From: Kribbella pratensis | GTDB taxonomy: Bacteria; Actinomycetota; Actinomycetes; Propionibacteriales; Kribbellaceae | Assembly (NCBI RefSeq): GCF_004365355.1 | Contig: NZ_SODP01000001.1 | Location: 186,001 to 250,000 of the forward strand | DNA length: 64,000 nucleotides | Direction: 5' to 3' | Part shown: positions 1-7,341 of the stretch, piece by piece | How positions within the stretch are numbered: the first letter of the stretch is position 1 | How the letters are laid out: each line of letters begins with the position of its first letter | The notes under the pieces: generated by a model | The model's database searches: none | What the model saw: the letters and a program-made list of their open reading frames with translations, nothing else | What the model was told of the DNA's origin: nothing | Made by a program: the position numbers and the translations under genes

Positions 1-302
1 CGATGACGCCGGGCAATGTGGTCAAGAAGCGCGAGTGGCAGGGCATGTGGGACGACCTGCTGGCGCTGATGAAGTACGGCGTCGAGACCGGCCGGATCGA
101 CACCGTTGCCGACGACCACACACCGGAGGCGATGGGCCGCGACCCACGCAAGGACGACCATGGCGGAGAGGTCTACGTCTACCGGCGGCAGGGGCAGCAC
201 TGCTTCGTCTGCCAGTCGGTGATCCGGACCAAGATCCTGGCCGGCCGCAACCTTTTCTGGTGTCCCAAATGTCAACGGACCGGACTCACTCGCAAGAGCT
301 GA
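1..302 (+). CDS. Fpg/Nei family DNA glycosylase, C-terminal part
   Basis: Only the last 100 or so residues are in the window; the reading frame is open to the left edge, so the gene starts outside. The visible part has the helix-two-turn-helix tail of formamidopyrimidine-DNA glycosylase/endonuclease VIII enzymes, then a C-terminal zinc finger of four cysteines (CFVC about 30 residues from the end, CPKC about 12 from the end). These enzymes excise oxidised bases and nick the abasic site. The catalytic N-terminal proline is outside the window, so Fpg and Nei cannot be told apart. The 64-bp gap to the next gene shows no terminator. Confidence 0.85.
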   Translation, partial: MTPGNVVKKREWQGMWDDLLALMKYGVETGRIDTVADDHTPEAMGRDPRKDDHGGEVYVYRRQGQHCFVCQSVIRTKILAGRNLFWCPKCQRTGLTRKS

Positions 303-365
303 AACCCATCAGTTGTGTTGCGAATTGATGCGCGGACCGAGTGGTGCCGTTATCTTCTTCACACC

Positions 366-1460
366 ATGAGGAAGAACGGCGGTCTCGCGCTGGTACGACG
401 CATCGGCCGCCGGGTCGAAGCGCTGGGCCGTCGTGCTCGCCGGTCCCACCGGCTGGCGTTCGTTGCCCTGGCGCTGATGCAGCTGGTGATCGCACTGGCG
501 AGCGCCATCTGGATGACCTCCGTGCCGGCGTCCTTCCTGATCGTCCCGCTCGTCGTCGGCGGCGTTCTGCTGCGCTTCGGCGAGCTGGTGGCGCTGACCG
601 GGATCACGGCGGCGTTCGGTTCGTACGTCGTACTGTCCCGCGGGATGACGATGCCGCGGATCGGCTTCGTGCTGGTGCTGGTGATCGTCGGCTGGATCAT
701 GATCGCCAGCGCCAAGGTGCGCAGCCGGCTCGGTGTGGCCGGCACCCGGAGCGAGTCGATGCTGATGGAGCTGCGGGACACACTCACCGCGCAGGGGGAG
801 ATGCCGGCATTGCCGCCCGGCTGGCGGGTCGAGGTGGCGATCCAGTCCGCCGGCGGATCGACGTTCTCGGGTGACTTCGTCGTGTCGACGATGCACGACG
901 AGTTCCTCGAGGTGGCGCTGGTCGATGTCTCGGGCAAGGGAATCGATGCCGGGACGCGGGCGCTGCTGCTGTCCGGTGCGTTCGGCGGTCTGCTCGGCGT
1001 CGTACCCCCGGCGGAGTTCCTGCCGTCGGCGAACCAGTACATCCGCCGGCAGGACTGGGACGACGACTTCGCGACCGTGGTCCACGTCGTGCTCGACCTA
1101 CGGACCGGGGAGTTCGACGTACGCACGGCCGGGCATCCGCCGGCGATCCAGTTCGATGCCTGGTCCGGGCGGTGGCAGACGCGGGACGCGGACGGCCCGT
1201 TGCTCGGGTTGATGGAGGCCCCGGAGTTCCAAGCGAACCACGGGCAGCTGCGCCTCGGGGACGCCTTGTTCCTGTACAGCGACGGCATGGTGGAGACGCC
1301 CCGGCGGGACATCGGCCGCGGCACCGACCGCCTCACGGGCCACGCGGAACGCCTTGTGGCGCAGGGATTCGTCGGCGGCGCCGCCGAACTGGTCGCGACC
1401 GCCGGCGGCCCGGGTGACGATTCGGCGATCGTGATCATCCACCGCACGGCGCATGCTTGA
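366..1460 (+). CDS. Membrane PP2C/SpoIIE-type serine phosphatase
   Basis: About 364 residues. The N-terminal 110 residues contain about four hydrophobic segments; the rest is a SpoIIE-type phosphatase domain. Metal-binding acidic motifs are visible: FSGDF, DVSGKG, SDGMVE and a terminal GDDSA. Such proteins dephosphorylate anti-anti-sigma factors or similar partners at the inner membrane face. No sensor domain (PAS, GAF) or anti-sigma kinase is nearby, so the partner is unknown. The start is uncertain: the ATG at 366 begins a basic stretch before the first membrane segment, but lacks a clear ribosome site; a GTG at 315 in the same frame would add 17 residues. Confidence 0.85.
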   Translation: MRKNGGLALVRRIGRRVEALGRRARRSHRLAFVALALMQLVIALASAIWMTSVPASFLIVPLVVGGVLLRFGELVALTGITAAFGSYVVLSRGMTMPRIGFVLVLVIVGWIMIASAKVRSRLGVAGTRSESMLMELRDTLTAQGEMPALPPGWRVEVAIQSAGGSTFSGDFVVSTMHDEFLEVALVDVSGKGIDAGTRALLLSGAFGGLLGVVPPAEFLPSANQYIRRQDWDDDFATVVHVVLDLRTGEFDVRTAGHPPAIQFDAWSGRWQTRDADGPLLGLMEAPEFQANHGQLRLGDALFLYSDGMVETPRRDIGRGTDRLTGHAERLVAQGFVGGAAELVATAGGPGDDSAIVIIHRTAHA

Positions 1461-1576
1461 GGCAACTAAGTCTCTCGTTGTCATTCTCCTGTTTGTTGAC
1501 TTGGGCAACTAGAGGGCCATACTGCAGGTGAGATGTCCGCCCGGGCAATGACCATACGCAAGACAGGGGACGGGGA

Positions 1577-2686
1577 ATGGTCGTGAAGCGGGTTCATGCT
1601 CAATTGGCCGGTGCGGCGGTTGCCGCCGGAGCGCTCACGGTTCTGATCGGTGCCGCGGCGATGTTCGTCCAGCCGGGTCCCGGGAGCGACGGGTCCATCG
1701 CTCCGGCCGGTGCGGCGCTGGCCGCGCCGCCGGGGAACAACGGCACGATCAAGATCGAAGGGGTGGACATCGCCAGCGGGCCGCCGGACAACAACCCGCA
1801 CCAGGGGTGCACGTTCACCGTCGAGTTCTACAACTTCGACGAGGGGCCGTACAACGCGCAGGTCATCTTCGAGGATCAGGCGCCGACGGCCGACGGGGGG
1901 TTGCAGGTCGTCTCCGGCGATCTCACTCCGTTCATCGGCGGTGATCCGGCCGGCGGCGGCAACGACCTGGACGCGCGGGTGACGTACACCCTGAAGTTCG
2001 CCGGCCAGCCGCAGCCGCAGCAGGGCTACCACGTCAAGATCACCGTCCACGCCCCGGGCTCGATCGGCGCCGACACCAAGCACAAGGTCTTCTGGGTCGA
2101 GGGCTGCGACGCCCCACCCACCACCCCTCCCACCACGCCACCGACAACTCCGCCCACCACGCCGCCGACGACACCGCCGACGACACCTCCGACGACGCCG
2201 CCGACGACACCTCCGACGACACCGCCCACCACGCCTCCCACGACGCCTCCGACGACGCCTCCCACCACGCCTCCCACGACGCCTCCGACGACGCCTCCCA
2301 CCACGCCACCGACGACACCACCCACCACACCACCCACCACACCACCCACCACACCACCCACCACACCACCCACGACGCCGCCGACCACTCCGGCTACGAC
2401 GCTGCCTCCGCCGACTACTCCAGCCACGACGCTGCCGACCAGCCCCGCGACGTCGCCGACCAGCTCGGCGACTCCTCTGCCGACGCACCATCCGAGTACG
2501 ACGGCGACTCCGGGTCTGCCGACCGCTGTGGACGCAGGGCTTTCCGGTCCGCCGACCCGCCCGGTCGCCGCGGTGAACGACGGTCGCACGAATCAAGCCG
2601 GGGGCCTGCTGATGACGTTCGGCGGCATGCTCCTCGCCGGCGGTGCGGTCGCATCGCTGCGACGCCGCGGACGCCACGCCCGCTGA
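1577..2686 (+). CDS. Surface protein with Pro-Thr stalk, probable sortase substrate
   Basis: 369 residues. It has a signal peptide (hydrophobic residues about 10-32, likely cleavage after an ALA near 50) and a compact domain of about 130 residues (about 50-180). Next comes a long low-complexity stalk of PPTT units (about residues 180-275), then a hydrophobic segment and a basic RRRGRH tail. Just before the membrane segment is LPTAVDAGLSGP, which recurs as VPTEVDAGFGGP in the paralogue at 2879. There is no LPXTG. A class F sortase follows two genes later, so wall anchoring is likely. The ATG at 1577 has an AGGGGACGGGG ribosome site. The globular domain is not recognised. Confidence 0.85.
   Translation: MVVKRVHAQLAGAAVAAGALTVLIGAAAMFVQPGPGSDGSIAPAGAALAAPPGNNGTIKIEGVDIASGPPDNNPHQGCTFTVEFYNFDEGPYNAQVIFEDQAPTADGGLQVVSGDLTPFIGGDPAGGGNDLDARVTYTLKFAGQPQPQQGYHVKITVHAPGSIGADTKHKVFWVEGCDAPPTTPPTTPPTTPPTTPPTTPPTTPPTTPPTTPPTTPPTTPPTTPPTTPPTTPPTTPPTTPPTTPPTTPPTTPPTTPPTTPPTTPPTTPPTTPATTLPPPTTPATTLPTSPATSPTSSATPLPTHHPSTTATPGLPTAVDAGLSGPPTRPVAAVNDGRTNQAGGLLMTFGGMLLAGGAVASLRRRGRHAR
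2108..2400 (+). repeat. Pro-Thr stalk coding repeat
   Basis: Tandem 12-nt units encode PPTT about 24 times. The units use mixed Pro and Thr codons (ccg, cct, ccc, cca with acg, aca, acc), and 2320-2370 is a run of almost identical cca/acc units. The run is a likely site of repeat-number variation in the stalk. Confidence 0.9.
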
Positions 2687-2740
2687 CGCCCGACGACCTG
2701 ACCGAGCACTGACGGTCACCAATTGCTGCCGATGCGTGAT

Positions 2741-2772
2741 GTCCACAGGCCCGCCGCTGCGGGCCTGTGGAC
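2741..2772 (+). terminator. Perfect 14-bp hairpin, likely terminator
   Basis: The 14-nt arms at 2741-2754 and 2759-2772 are exactly complementary around a CGCT tetraloop. The hairpin lies 55 bp after the first stalk protein and 107 bp before its paralogue. No T-run follows, which is common in high-GC actinobacteria. Confidence 0.75.
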
Positions 2773-2878
2773 AACGGCCGCGACACGCGATCAATCGTTA
2801 CCCAACAAACTTGATTGCTGTGACGGAACCGAAATACTTCTCCAGAATCTGAATCCCCTGCGTTGTTCGAGGACGGAC

Positions 2879-3892
2879 ATGACCCACACGGGCATCCGCT
2901 CCCGTGCCACCGGCATCTTTGCCGGGGCCGGAGCACTTTCACTTCTACTCGGCGCCACCGCACTGCTGGTCGCGCCGTCCGCCAACGCGGACCAGGCGGC
3001 TGTGGCCGGAAGCCACAATCCGCCGGGCAACAACGGCACGGTCAAGATCGAGGGCGCCGACATCCAGAGCGGACCGCCGGACAACAACCCGCACCAGGGC
3101 TGCACGTTCAGTGTCGAGTTCTACAACTACGACGAGGGCGACTACAACGCCACGGTCACGTTCGAGGACCAGGCGCCGACGAAGGACGGCGGACTGCAGG
3201 TTGTCTCCGGCAACCTTCATCCGTTCATCGGCGAGGATGCAGCCGGCGGCGGCACCGACCTGGACGCCAGGGAGGTCTACACGCTGAAGTTCACCGGTCA
3301 GCCGCAGCCGCAGCAGGGCTACCACGTGAAGCTCACGGTGAACGCGCCCGGCTCGATCGGCAACGACGTGAAGCACAAGGTCTTCTGGGTGCAGGGTTGC
3401 GACGCCCCGCCGACCACGCCGCCGACGAGTCCGCCCACGACGACGGACACCCCGCCGACCACGCCTCCGACGACGACGGACACGCCGCCGACGACTCCGC
3501 CGACGACGACCGACACGCCGCCGACCACGCCGCCCACCACGACGGACACCCCGCCGACGACTGCCCCCACGACGCCGCCGAGTTCGCCGTCGACCACACC
3601 GACCTCTCCGGGAACGCCGACCGCACCGACCACCTCGACGTCGCCGTCAAGCACTTCGCCGGTAGCCACCACGTCGACGCCGGCCCCCGACGTGCCGAGT
3701 GGGACGCCGACGCCCGGCGTACCGACCGAGGTCGACGCCGGCTTCGGTGGTCCTGGTAGCTCCGCCAACTCGGTTGCCGGTAGCAACAGTCCCTTCGGTC
3801 TGGCCGGTGGTTTGCTGCTGACCGTCGGCGGTCTGCTGCTGACCGGCGCTGGTGTCGTCGCCTTCCGGCGGCGTGGAAAGCACAGCGTCTGA
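2879..3892 (+). CDS. Surface protein with Pro-Thr stalk, paralogue of the 1577 gene
   Basis: 337 residues from the ATG at 2879, chosen because a signal peptide starts there (hydrophobic core, cleavage after ANA near residue 36); upstream in-frame starts would hide it. The domain at about 45-180 is very close to that of the 1577 protein, sharing DNNPHQGCTF, GQPQPQQGYHVK and KHKVFWV. A stalk of PPTTPPTTTDT units follows, then VPTEVDAGFGGP, a hydrophobic segment and an RRRGKH tail. The pair arose by tandem duplication and the stalks diverged. Both are probably exported and fixed to the wall by the class F sortase next door. The function of the domain is unknown. Confidence 0.85.
   Translation: MTHTGIRSRATGIFAGAGALSLLLGATALLVAPSANADQAAVAGSHNPPGNNGTVKIEGADIQSGPPDNNPHQGCTFSVEFYNYDEGDYNATVTFEDQAPTKDGGLQVVSGNLHPFIGEDAAGGGTDLDAREVYTLKFTGQPQPQQGYHVKLTVNAPGSIGNDVKHKVFWVQGCDAPPTTPPTSPPTTTDTPPTTPPTTTDTPPTTPPTTTDTPPTTPPTTTDTPPTTAPTTPPSSPSTTPTSPGTPTAPTTSTSPSSTSPVATTSTPAPDVPSGTPTPGVPTEVDAGFGGPGSSANSVAGSNSPFGLAGGLLLTVGGLLLTGAGVVAFRRRGKHSV
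3427..3562 (+). repeat. Stalk repeat, 33-nt units
   Basis: About four tandem copies of a roughly 33-nt unit encode PPTTPPTTTDT, a longer unit than the 12-nt one in the upstream paralogue. The aspartate in each copy distinguishes this stalk. Confidence 0.85.
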
Positions 3893-3926
3893 CGTGGGCC
3901 CGAAATCGGTCTGAAATGGGTCTGAC

Positions 3927-4628
3927 GTGAGTTCTGCCCGACGACGCGGCCGCCCGGCTCCACTCCGGTGGAGCGGGGCGGTCGCGCTCGTGGGTGTCTG
4001 TGCGCTCGCGACCGGTGCGTACTTGCAGTTCGGCCGCGGTGGCGACGAGCACACCGGCGCCCCGACCGTGCCGACCACCGGATTCGCCTCACCGACCTCA
4101 CCGGTCCCATCCAGCAGTCCGGTCGCTCAGTCCCGTCGAGCGGTTCCTGAGTCCGTTCCGGCCGTCCCGTCGAGCAGTCGTACGACGGCGCGCGCCGGAC
4201 GCCCCACGGGTATCCACATCGCGCAACTGGGCGTGGACGCTCCGGTCGTGGCGATCAGCGCAGTTCATGCCGCGCTGATGCCACCGTCCGACCCGTCGAA
4301 GGTCGGTTGGTGGTCCGGTGGCGCCCAGCCTGGTGGCAAGACCGGGTCGGCGGTCATCACCGGGCACACGGTGCACAACGGCGGCGGGGCCTTCGACAAC
4401 CTCGGCAAGCTCGACCCGGGATCGGTCGTACAGGTGGCGACGGTTCGGGGTCAGCTGCGGTACCAGGTCTCCACAGTGACGACGTACCGGAAAGCCACGT
4501 TGGCCAAGCGCGCCGCGCAACTGTTCGACCAGAGCGTTCGTGGCCGGCTCGTCCTGGTGACGTGTGAGGACTGGAACGGCCAGGTGTACCTCAGCAACGT
4601 GGTCGTGATCGCCCTGCCGATGGCGTAG
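3927..4628 (+). CDS. Class F sortase
   Basis: 233 residues: an N-terminal membrane anchor (about 15-33), a Pro/Ser-rich linker, and a sortase domain from about residue 92 (GIHIAQLGVDAPV). Class F landmarks are the PPSDPSKVGWW and GSAVITGH segments, catalytic His about 147 and Cys about 213 in VTCEDW. The segment after the Cys reads YLSNVVV, where I expect an Arg (YRxNVVV) in many class F enzymes. Sortases are membrane transpeptidases that join surface proteins to peptidoglycan. It starts at GTG 3927, 34 bp after the second stalk protein; the two stalk proteins are its probable substrates. Confidence 0.88.
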   Translation: MSSARRRGRPAPLRWSGAVALVGVCALATGAYLQFGRGGDEHTGAPTVPTTGFASPTSPVPSSSPVAQSRRAVPESVPAVPSSSRTTARAGRPTGIHIAQLGVDAPVVAISAVHAALMPPSDPSKVGWWSGGAQPGGKTGSAVITGHTVHNGGGAFDNLGKLDPGSVVQVATVRGQLRYQVSTVTTYRKATLAKRAAQLFDQSVRGRLVLVTCEDWNGQVYLSNVVVIALPMA

Positions 4629-4639
4629 CCTGCTCCGTC

Positions 4640-5101
4640 GTGACGATCGATGGGCTGGGCGACACCTTCGGCGCCGAGGTGGACCGGGTCGCGCCCGACG
4701 TCTCGTTCGACGAATTGGTCGCGATGATGCCGGAGGCGTTGCGGGAGGTGTTCCCGCCGTACCGCTGGCAGTTGGCCAAGCTGTGGGAGCTGGACCTGAA
4801 GGTCGAGCCGGTGGAGATCGCCGACCTGGTCTGGATGTTCGACCTGCCGCTGTGGCAGCTCGACGGCGACCGGTTCCGGGTCACGCCGAACCAGGTTGCG
4901 GAGACGCCGATGAACTTCCGGGCCCACTACCAGCGGGTGATGGACGCGGACCTCGACTTCCCGATCAACCTGGTCGCGTACCGCGGCCGGCTCGTCGTCC
5001 TCGACGGAGTGCACCGGCTGGCCAAGGCGCACTTCCTGCGCCGCCGCTGGATCGAGGCGACGATCGCCACCGCGACCCAGCTCCGCTCCTGCGCCGTCTG
5101 A
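4640..5101 (+). CDS. Hypothetical protein with ParB-like HRLAKA motif
   Basis: 153 residues, GTG start at 4640, 11 bp after the sortase. No signal peptide or membrane segment. Near the C-terminus (about residues 118-131) is LVVLDGVHRLAKAHFLRRR, which resembles the DGxHR nucleotide-binding motif of ParB/sulfiredoxin-fold domains. The first 90 residues are acidic and not recognised. It probably shares transcription with the sortase but need not share its function. The ParB-like assignment rests on this single motif. Confidence 0.65.
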   Translation: MTIDGLGDTFGAEVDRVAPDVSFDELVAMMPEALREVFPPYRWQLAKLWELDLKVEPVEIADLVWMFDLPLWQLDGDRFRVTPNQVAETPMNFRAHYQRVMDADLDFPINLVAYRGRLVVLDGVHRLAKAHFLRRRWIEATIATATQLRSCAV

Positions 5102-5113
5102 CCGGACCCGAAC

Positions 5114-5141
5114 GCCCCCGGCCTCGGACCGAGGCGGGGCG
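5114..5141 (+). terminator. GC-rich hairpin, possible terminator
   Basis: GCCTC and GAGGC arms around GGACC are flanked by C-rich and G-rich outer arms that can extend the stem with a small bulge. It lies directly after the stop of the 4640 gene. Confidence 0.4.
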
Positions 5142-5160
5142 ACACGCGGCGATTGGTAAT

Positions 5161-5188
5161 GGTGACGTGTCACCTTAAGATTGGTGAC
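5161..5188 (+). promoter_or_regulatory. Palindromic operator candidate before the reductase
   Basis: GGTGAC (5161-5166) and GTCACC (5169-5174) form an inverted repeat with a 2-nt spacer. A third GGTGAC at 5183-5188 abuts the ATG at 5189. This layout suits a dimeric repressor that would also block the ribosome site. No regulator gene is adjacent. Confidence 0.4.
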
Positions 5189-5629
5189 ATGACATCGAAC
5201 AACGACGACTACGCTCCCAGCCCCACCGGTTGGGTCCGCGAGCAGGTGGAGAAGGTCACCGAGGCCGGCACCACCGCGGCGGTCGACATCAAGGGGATGC
5301 GCGTGGTGCTGCTGACGATGCGCGGCGCCAAGTCCGGCAAGATCCGCAAGGTCCCGCTGATGCGGGTGGAGCACAGCGGTGTGTACGCCGCTGTCGCCTC
5401 GCTGGGCGGCGCGCCGAAGAACCCGGTCTGGTACTACAACCTGAAGGCAGACCCGAAGCTCACCCTGCAGGACGGCGAGGTTACGAAGGAGTACGTCGCC
5501 CGCGAGATCGAGGGCGCCGAGTACGACGAGTGGTGGTCGCGGGCCGTCGCGGCTTACCCGCCATACGCGGAGTACCAGACCAAGACCACCCGGAAGATCC
5601 CGCTCTTTGTGCTGGACCCCATCAACTAA
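5189..5629 (+). CDS. Deazaflavin (F420)-dependent nitroreductase family protein
   Basis: 146 residues from the ATG at 5189. It belongs to the DDN-type split-barrel family: markers are LLTMRGAKSGKIRKVPLM, then NPVWYYNLKADPKL, then the EYDEWWSRAVAAYPPYAEYQTKT segment. The family uses reduced F420 to reduce quinones or other hydrophobic acceptors. Length is typical. It is monocistronic, with its own palindrome upstream. A second member lies at 39012-39470. The substrate cannot be read from the sequence. Confidence 0.85.
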   Translation: MTSNNDDYAPSPTGWVREQVEKVTEAGTTAAVDIKGMRVVLLTMRGAKSGKIRKVPLMRVEHSGVYAAVASLGGAPKNPVWYYNLKADPKLTLQDGEVTKEYVAREIEGAEYDEWWSRAVAAYPPYAEYQTKTTRKIPLFVLDPIN

Positions 5630-5779
5630 GTCCTTGCAAAGATCTCGCTCCGGATGACGGTCGGTGAGCAGGGCGGGACCAGGCTTGTGAGACGCTGGCG
5701 ACGGCTGGGTTCACTTCGACCCGGCCCGGCGCGCTGCGTCGCTTGAGTTCTGGGAGTCGTCCTGACCACACACGACGCG

Positions 5780-6502
5780 GTGCAGGAACCGTTCGTCGGG
5801 TCGACGCGGTTGCGTCTGGCCGGACTTGCACTGCATGCCTATACCGCGAGCGGAACGGTGCTCGCGTTGCTGATCGTGATCGCCGCCATCGACGGCGACG
5901 CGGTCCGCGCCCTCTGGCTCGGGCTGGCGACCCTGGTGATCGACGGTACCGACGGGATGCTCGCGCGCCGGCTGCGGGTGAAGGAGACCATCCCGTGGTT
6001 CGACGGCGCGATGCTCGACAACATCGTCGACTACCTGACCTACGCGTTCGCCCCGATCGTCCTGCTGTGGACCGGCGGCTACCTGCCGTCCGGCACCTGG
6101 GGCGCGATCCTCGGCGCGCTGCCGTTGCTTGCCTCCAGCTACCAGTTCTGCCGGGTCGACGCAAAGACCGAGGACCATTTCTTCCTCGGCTTCCCCAGCT
6201 ACTGGAACGTGGTCGCGTTCTACGTCGTGGTGCTCAGCCTCAGCCCGGTCACCACCGGCATCATCCTGGTCGTCTGCTCGATCCTCGTCTTCATCCCGGT
6301 GAAGTACGTGTACCCGTCGCGCACGAAGGCGTTCCGCTCGCTGAACCTGCTGACGACCGCGGTCTGGCTCGCGTCGTACGCGGTACTCCTGGCGCAGATG
6401 CCGAACCCGAACCCGATCGTGGTCGGCGTCTCGCTGTCGTATCTGGTGTATTACGGCATCCTGAGTCTGTACCTGACCTGGCGCCGTAAGGCTGCCGCGT
6501 AG
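5780..6502 (+). CDS. Phosphatidylcholine-synthase-like CDP-alcohol phosphatidyltransferase
   Basis: 240 residues, mostly membrane segments (about eight). The CDP-alcohol phosphatidyltransferase signature is present at about residues 53-82: DGTDGMLARR, then DGAMLDNIVD. The spacing between the AR and the next G is longer than in phosphatidylglycerophosphate synthases and matches my memory of bacterial Pcs, which joins CDP-diacylglycerol to choline. It starts at GTG 5780 without a clear ribosome site; a CTG-initiated form 18 bp upstream is possible. The next gene begins directly after its stop. Pcs versus another substrate is inference. Confidence 0.75.
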   Translation: MQEPFVGSTRLRLAGLALHAYTASGTVLALLIVIAAIDGDAVRALWLGLATLVIDGTDGMLARRLRVKETIPWFDGAMLDNIVDYLTYAFAPIVLLWTGGYLPSGTWGAILGALPLLASSYQFCRVDAKTEDHFFLGFPSYWNVVAFYVVVLSLSPVTTGIILVVCSILVFIPVKYVYPSRTKAFRSLNLLTTAVWLASYAVLLAQMPNPNPIVVGVSLSYLVYYGILSLYLTWRRKAAA

Positions 6503-7339
6503 ATGGTTCTCGGTCTTGGCGCGGCTCTGGGGGCCGCGGTGCTGTTCGGTGTCGGCGCGATCATGCAGGCGGTCGGTTCGCGCAAGGTGCCGACCGAGTC
6601 GGAGCTGAATCCGCGGCGGTTCGGCGGGTTCGTCGTCGCGCTGCTCAGGCAGCCCGCGTTCCTCGGCGCACTCGCGCTGAATCTGGCCGGCTTCGGCCTG
6701 CACTTCGTCGCGCTGCGGCTGCTGCCGTTGTACTTGGCGCAAGCCGGTATCGCGGTCAGCCTGGTCGTCACCGCCCTGCTCGCGACCCGGCTGATGTCGG
6801 ATCAACTCAGCGCGCTCGAGTGGTCGGCAGTTGCGGGCGTCGTCGTGGGACTCGGCCTGCTCGCGGTGTCAGCAGGGGACGCCGGCGCGGCCGCCCAGCA
6901 TCACGGCCTCACGATCGGCATCATCGTCGGCCTCATCACGATCGCCGTACTGGGCGCCCTCGCCAGCCGGTCGCAGCACGGTGTGTCGACCGCCCTGCTC
7001 GGACTGCTGGCCGGTCTCGGGTACGCCGGAGTCGCCATCTCCGCTCGTCTGCTGCAGGACGGTTCCCTCTCTGAGCTGTTCCACAGCCCGACGCTCTACG
7101 CGCTCCCGATCAGTGGAGCGCTCGCTTTCATCCTGTACTCGTTGGCCCTGCAGCGCGGTTCGGTGACGTTGGCGACGACGCCGATGATCGCCCTTCAGAC
7201 CATCACCCCGGCCGCGGTCGGCGTCTTCGTCCTCAACGACGCCGTACGCGCTGGTTGGTGGCCGGCGGCGATCATCGGCTTCGCCCTCTCCGCAGCCGGA
7301 TCGGTGGTCCTGGTCCGCTTCGAGTCGGTCAAGCACTGA
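6503..7339 (+). CDS. EamA/DMT-type membrane transporter
   Basis: 278 residues with about nine to ten membrane segments. Two related halves, each rich in Gly and Ala and ending in an ALQ/QAG-type helix, are typical of the drug/metabolite transporter superfamily. The ATG follows the TAG of the Pcs-like gene with no spacer, so translation is probably coupled. The substrate is unknown; linkage to the phosphatidyltransferase may mean a lipid head-group precursor, but this is speculation. Confidence 0.75.
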   Translation: MVLGLGAALGAAVLFGVGAIMQAVGSRKVPTESELNPRRFGGFVVALLRQPAFLGALALNLAGFGLHFVALRLLPLYLAQAGIAVSLVVTALLATRLMSDQLSALEWSAVAGVVVGLGLLAVSAGDAGAAAQHHGLTIGIIVGLITIAVLGALASRSQHGVSTALLGLLAGLGYAGVAISARLLQDGSLSELFHSPTLYALPISGALAFILYSLALQRGSVTLATTPMIALQTITPAAVGVFVLNDAVRAGWWPAAIIGFALSAAGSVVLVRFESVKH

Positions 7340-7341
7340 CC

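Noticed and set aside
2026..2589. Long minus-strand frame of Val/Gly repeats opposite the stalk gene
   Set aside because: It is only the complement of the Pro/Thr repeat; the plus-strand gene has the signal peptide, ribosome site and membrane anchor.
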